In this document: piece by piece, positions 7,649 through 10,990 of the stretch | Position numbering within the stretch: the first letter of the stretch is position 1 | Layout: every line of letters begins with the position of its first letter | Assembly (NCBI GenBank): GCA_036939355.1 | Contig: JALLAP010000710.1 | Location: 1-10,990 of the forward strand | Length of the DNA: 10,990 bases | Reading direction: 5' to 3' | Origin: Thalassiosira profunda | Taxonomy: Eukaryota; Bacillariophyta; Thalassiosirophyceae; Thalassiosirales; Thalassiosiraceae | The notes under the pieces: generated by a model | The model's database searches: none | What the model was told of the DNA's origin: nothing | What the model saw: the letters and a program-made list of their open reading frames with translations, nothing else | Position numbers and translations under genes: made by a program

Positions 7649-9643
7649 TCACTCCAAGTCTATCTGTATGCCCTCTTCGGCAAGTATGGGTCTCGCCCTC
7701 TGCAAAAGCTCACTCATCTCCGTCGAACTCAACATTTTTACCAAATCCGGCGATAACGGGCAGCTCGTATCAATCCCCTCATACTCCGTCGCCGGCAACT
7801 GCACCCGCGCAAGGTGCAAGCAAACTCGCCCCTTCATGAGTCCTCGTCTCCGCTTCCATATCCGATTGGTCCTCGTCCGTCCGCCGTGAGAGTTGTCACC
7901 GAGGATTGCATGGCCAATCTTGCCTGATGCCAAATGTTGCCGCACTTGGTGCCACTTTCCAGTCTGCGGCCTTGCCAGCACCAAGCTTACCTTCCTGCCC
8001 TCAAGGGGAAATTCTTCGTTGTCCACATCGGTCGGCGGGAGGAGAGCGGAGGCGATGAAGCGGATGGAGGTGCGGGCGTCCTCTTTGGACTTGCCCCATT
8101 CATCCTTCACTGGATTGTCAAATAACATCCATCCCTTTTCTAGATAGTCGACGCCGTTCCAAGTTCCGTCGCCATCGCAGAGGGCAAGGTAAGTCTTTGT
8201 CGCTTCTTCGGATTGCATGGCCTCGACGAGGGACCGAGTGACGCCGCATGATGTCTTCTCGCCATCTTCTGCGTCCACGTCTTGTGCGAACGAGAAGAGC
8301 AGGCAACCCGAGGCGCCCCTGTCCAGTCGGTGGACGAGATTCACCCTTCTCCCAGTCTTGTCCCGCACGCGCTGCAGCATTGGGCTATTCTCCTTCCACT
8401 TTTCTTTGGAAACATTGCGCTCTTTGGTCCAGTTGCTGCGATGGCACACCACCGTTGGTGGCTTGGCGGCAACCACATAATGCTCCCCCTGCTCGAGTAT
8501 CTCAACATCACCTCCGTCAGTCATTTTTGGCGGCGGCGCCAACTCCTCTGGAACCTCATACCGCCCAACCTCATACTCGGTTTCCGCCTCGAGCAAGATG
8601 CCCTCCTCTTGCAACACCGGCATCGCACTCTCCAACACTTCCGGTGCATAATTCCTGAGCAACGCCAACATATCATCCAACAGCGGGGCTTTCACGTCAA
8701 TGCCCTCTGGAAAGTCTTCCGTAGGAACCAACTGCATTCGCGCCAGGTGCAGCGCGATCCTCTCCCCGGGCAGGCCCCGCTGCCTCCACTCTCGGTTGAT
8801 CTTGCTCACCCCGTGTATCGCATCCCCCAGTATCGGATGCGACAATCCATTCAAATGCCGTCGGATCTGGTGCCACCGTCCATCCTTGGGACGCGCCAGC
8901 ACCAAGCTCACCCGCGGCCTTTCCTCCCCGTCCTCGGTTTGGTGCTCGGGTTGGCCGGCGACAAAGTTGAAGTGGGTCGTGGCATCCTTCAGTTCTCCTC
9001 CCTCGTCTTTGATGGGGCGGGATATCTCGAACCATCCCTTTGCTTTGAGGTCCTCGCCGCGGAGGACGCCCTCTCCTCTCACTAATGCGACGTAGGTTTT
9101 GATGGAGTCGGGATGTTGCATTGCCGAGATTAGCTGGGCAGTATCTCCATTCTTTTTTCCACTGTCGCCGCTGCCATCGTCCTCGTCGGCGTAGGCGAAC
9201 AACAGCGCCCCAGACGCCCCTCGATCCAATCGATGGATCAAGTTGACCTTCCTCTTGGGCTCTCTTTCGCCTCCCTCTTGCAATCCTCGCGAGTCAATGT
9301 CGTGCAAAGCATCTCGCACTCTCTGTAGCATGGGAATCTCGGGCGCCTCGCCCCTTTTTTGCTTGGACCGTGATCCTGTCCATCCACTGTGGTGACACAC
9401 CACGCTGGGCGGTTTGATGGCGACGATGTGCCGCGGGGAGCGCTGGAGGATGGTCACCGTGTGGTCGTCGGCGCTTTTGATGGATGGTGCATCAGTGATG
9501 GCTGACGGTGCATCCTCTAATTTCGACGCGGCGAGACCGCTCAGCCGTCGGCCGCCAAGAGGTGGGAGGTTACTGGGCGGCATGCGGAACGCACGGAGGG
9601 CACGGAGCATCGACAGCGCGCAGACGATGCGGAGGAGGGCCAT
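7649..9643 (-). CDS. Tandem-duplicated TruC-like RluA-family pseudouridine synthase, probably plastid-targeted
   Basis: Converts uridine to pseudouridine in RNA; both halves look most like bacterial TruC (tRNA U65). The 664-aa product carries two full RluA domains. Domain 1 (about 60-350): VAIKPPSVVCHHSGW (74-88), VNLIHRLDRGASG (133-145; catalytic D140), IKTYVALVRG (181-190), GRWHQIRRHL and HPILGDAIHG (255-278). Domain 2 (about 375-664): KPPTVVCHRSNW (394-405), VNLVHRLDRGASG (434-446; catalytic D441), TKTYLALCDG (482-491), GKWHQVRQHL and HAILGDNSHG (562-587). The C-terminal tails also match (VLQEEGILLEAE; ILAEEGIQIDLE), so the whole unit was duplicated. I chose ATG 9643 because it starts a signal-peptide-like leader (MALLRIVCALSML) followed by RAFRMPPS, a plastid-type cleavage region. 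The frame stays open to an ATG at 9802, but that adds a low-quality stretch across the promoter. No intron. Plastid targeting and the RNA substrate are inferences; family and active sites are seen directly. Confidence 0.9.
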   Translation of the reverse strand: MALLRIVCALSMLRALRAFRMPPSNLPPLGGRRLSGLAASKLEDAPSAITDAPSIKSADDHTVTILQRSPRHIVAIKPPSVVCHHSGWTGSRSKQKRGEAPEIPMLQRVRDALHDIDSRGLQEGGEREPKRKVNLIHRLDRGASGALLFAYADEDDGSGDSGKKNGDTAQLISAMQHPDSIKTYVALVRGEGVLRGEDLKAKGWFEISRPIKDEGGELKDATTHFNFVAGQPEHQTEDGEERPRVSLVLARPKDGRWHQIRRHLNGLSHPILGDAIHGVSKINREWRQRGLPGERIALHLARMQLVPTEDFPEGIDVKAPLLDDMLALLRNYAPEVLESAMPVLQEEGILLEAETEYEVGRYEVPEELAPPPKMTDGGDVEILEQGEHYVVAAKPPTVVCHRSNWTKERNVSKEKWKENSPMLQRVRDKTGRRVNLVHRLDRGASGCLLFSFAQDVDAEDGEKTSCGVTRSLVEAMQSEEATKTYLALCDGDGTWNGVDYLEKGWMLFDNPVKDEWGKSKEDARTSIRFIASALLPPTDVDNEEFPLEGRKVSLVLARPQTGKWHQVRQHLASGKIGHAILGDNSHGGRTRTNRIWKRRRGLMKGRVCLHLARVQLPATEYEGIDTSCPLSPDLVKMLSSTEMSELLQRARPILAEEGIQIDLE

Positions 9644-9837
9644 GTTGCAATTGGTAAGGAGTGGCCTCGTGGGGGGAGGGGGGACCCGCGGACCGCGTAC
9701 GTACGTACCCTGTCGTACGTATCTACACTCCTCGGTTTTGGCGCGGATTTGCAACTGCCCAACCTCGCCATGCAGCTTTCCGCCCGCCCCGTCGTGCTCC
9801 ATAATCCTCGCGGCTGCTTCTCATAATCCAAACAACC
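9644..9837. promoter_or_regulatory. Divergent promoter with GTACGTAC motifs
   Basis: Only 194 bp separate the start codons of the pseudouridine synthase (minus) and the DUF3179-like gene (plus), so they probably share a bidirectional promoter. It contains GTACGTACGTAC (9697-9708) and a second TCGTACGTA (9713-9721), both palindromic in core, next to a G-rich tract (9671-9683). No clear TATA box is visible. Confidence 0.5.
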
Positions 9838-10990
9838 ATGGCATCCCAGCTCCGCCGCGCCGCCTTTTACGGCACCGGGGCCCTCGGCGTGGGCACCGGC
9901 GGTAAGTCAGAACTGCCTGTGTTTATCTCGAGACGTGCTGAATGATATGAGAACACACATACCGCGACGGCTGCAATCACGCCCTCGATGCATCGAAATC
10001 TGCTACCGTTGACGACAGATACATGAGCGCTGACGATTTGCAACCCAGCCTACCTCTTCCACAGCCTCACCGACTTCGGCCAGGCCTTCGGGGCCAGCGA
10101 GAACCGCAACGACTTCATGCAATCCTACAAGCAGCGCCACCGCAATGCGGCCATCGGTATTGCGGGGATGCTCTCGAACACCGCCGTCTACTGGAGTGCA
10201 CCGAAGGGGAAGCGTCCCGCACCGGTGGCAGTGTGGGCCGGAATGAACGCCGCGGCGCTGGGATTGTGGTTCGGCGGCTACCTCAACCAGGAGCTCATGC
10301 TGCGCCCACGCAACCACAATGCGGTGTATCTCACGACGTGCGACGCCGCTCAGGTGGTGAAGGACGACGACACCTGCGTCGTGACGCAGCTGGAAGACCA
10401 GGAGCCGCTCGCCTACCCCGACAAGCAGGTGTGTTGTGTGTTGTTCACATGATATCATATCTCATATCTCATCCCATTGGTGCAGATCCTGCGGCCGCAC
10501 ATGGCCAAGGTTGGTGTGAAGAAAGACGACACCCCTGCGACGATCTGCTACTGCGGACTCACCGGAACAGGTGTTGTTTATGAAACTCCGGACCTCCCCG
10601 ACGGGACCCCGCACGAGCTCGTTCCCATCACGCAACTCAAAAACAACCTCGTCATCCTGGACAAGGCGACTGGTCACTTTGGTCATATGATCAACGGATT
10701 GGACGAAACGCGGCTCCTAGAAGCCATGGGCGAGGAGAGCTATAACAAAGTCGGGACGAGGCTGCCGAAGGCGGAGCTGGAGAAGTTGGGCATTGAGCCC
10801 TTGAAAGAGGTGCCCACGTGGCGGATGCCGTTTGGTGCATTCGTCGCGGCGTATCCGCAAGGCAAAGTCTTCATCAACGACTACAGGGAACTGCCGGAGC
10901 TGACAAAGAAGTATCGTCCGGTGTGGCGCTTTTACGACTGGGTCGTCGAAGTGGTCTTTGATGCGGTCATCGAGAAGCACAACACGACCA
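9838..10990 (+). CDS. Membrane protein with DUF3179-like domain, three exons, cut by the window end
   Basis: Exons: 9838-9901, 10049-10428, and 10486 to beyond 10990. Introns: 9902-10048 (GTAAGT...CCCAG, 147 nt) and 10429-10485 (GTGTGT...TGCAG, 57 nt). Splicing gives 316 codons in one frame with no stop before the window ends. Residues about 8-28, 55-71 and 80-100 are hydrophobic and could be membrane segments (for example AAIGIAGMLSNTAVYW and VAVWAGMNAAALGLWFGGYL). After that comes a soluble part that follows the DUF3179 pattern: acidic turn and LAYPDKQ (142-148), TICYCGLTGTGVVYE (167-181) in place of the usual TYCPLC motif, NNLVILDKATGHFGHM, then VPTWRMPFGAFVAAYP. The biochemical role of DUF3179 proteins is not established. 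Compared with the usual motif, only two Cys (C169, C171) are kept and PLC is replaced. The DUF assignment is by motif resemblance only; exon structure is well supported. Confidence 0.78.

Noticed and set aside
9644..9802. Extension of the pseudouridine synthase to an upstream ATG at 9802
   Set aside because: It adds 53 residues of poor composition, covers the shared promoter, and would bury the signal-peptide-like leader that starts at 9643.

Overview
The window looks like nuclear genomic DNA from a microalga, most likely a diatom and possibly a centric, Thalassiosira-like one. The organism assignment is inference. It rests on compact spliceosomal genes with short GT-AG introns (57, 84, 147 and 267 nt), short intergenic distances, a strong G/C preference at third codon positions, and two N-termini that look like bipartite plastid presequences of secondary algae (signal peptide, then an 'ASAFAP-like' Phe: AAAFVP and RAFRMPP). 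A single N at 7386 points to a draft assembly.

Layout from left to right. (1) 229-795 (+): two-exon gene for a small CDGSH/NEET 2Fe-2S protein with a plastid-type leader. (2) 1284-3631 (+): two-exon gene for a large unrecognised protein with an acidic then strongly basic N-terminus; its last 30 codons appear to be knocked out of frame by a one-base change near 3538. (3) 3632-5055: a 1.4-kb stretch without a confident gene. It holds an exon-like piece on the plus strand, an open segment on the minus strand and a short 24-bp-period repeat. (4) 5056-5127 (-): tRNA-Val(UAC). (5) 5128-5494: a spacer or 5' leader with three clear hairpins, the last followed by T12. (6) 5495-7487 (+): complete PPM/PP2C Ser/Thr phosphatase with a predicted N-myristoylation site and two large insertions in the catalytic domain. 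Near its 3' end a 72-bp block is duplicated exactly on either side of the single N, almost certainly an assembly artefact. (7) 7649-9643 (-): a TruC-like RluA-family pseudouridine synthase in which the whole domain is duplicated in tandem, with both catalytic Asp residues kept and a plastid-type leader. (8) 9644-9837: a 194-bp divergent promoter with GTACGTAC motifs. (9) 9838 to the window end (+): a three-exon membrane protein with a DUF3179-like domain, cut by the window edge.

The genes do not form an operon or an obvious joint pathway; this is ordinary eukaryotic gene order. The pseudouridine synthase converges with the PP2C gene (161 nt between stops) and diverges from the DUF3179-like gene. 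I found no defence system, no complete mobile element and no CRISPR array. The best leads are the tandem double-headed pseudouridine synthase, the structured region upstream of PP2C, and two places (3538 and 7386) where the consensus sequence probably misstates a protein.
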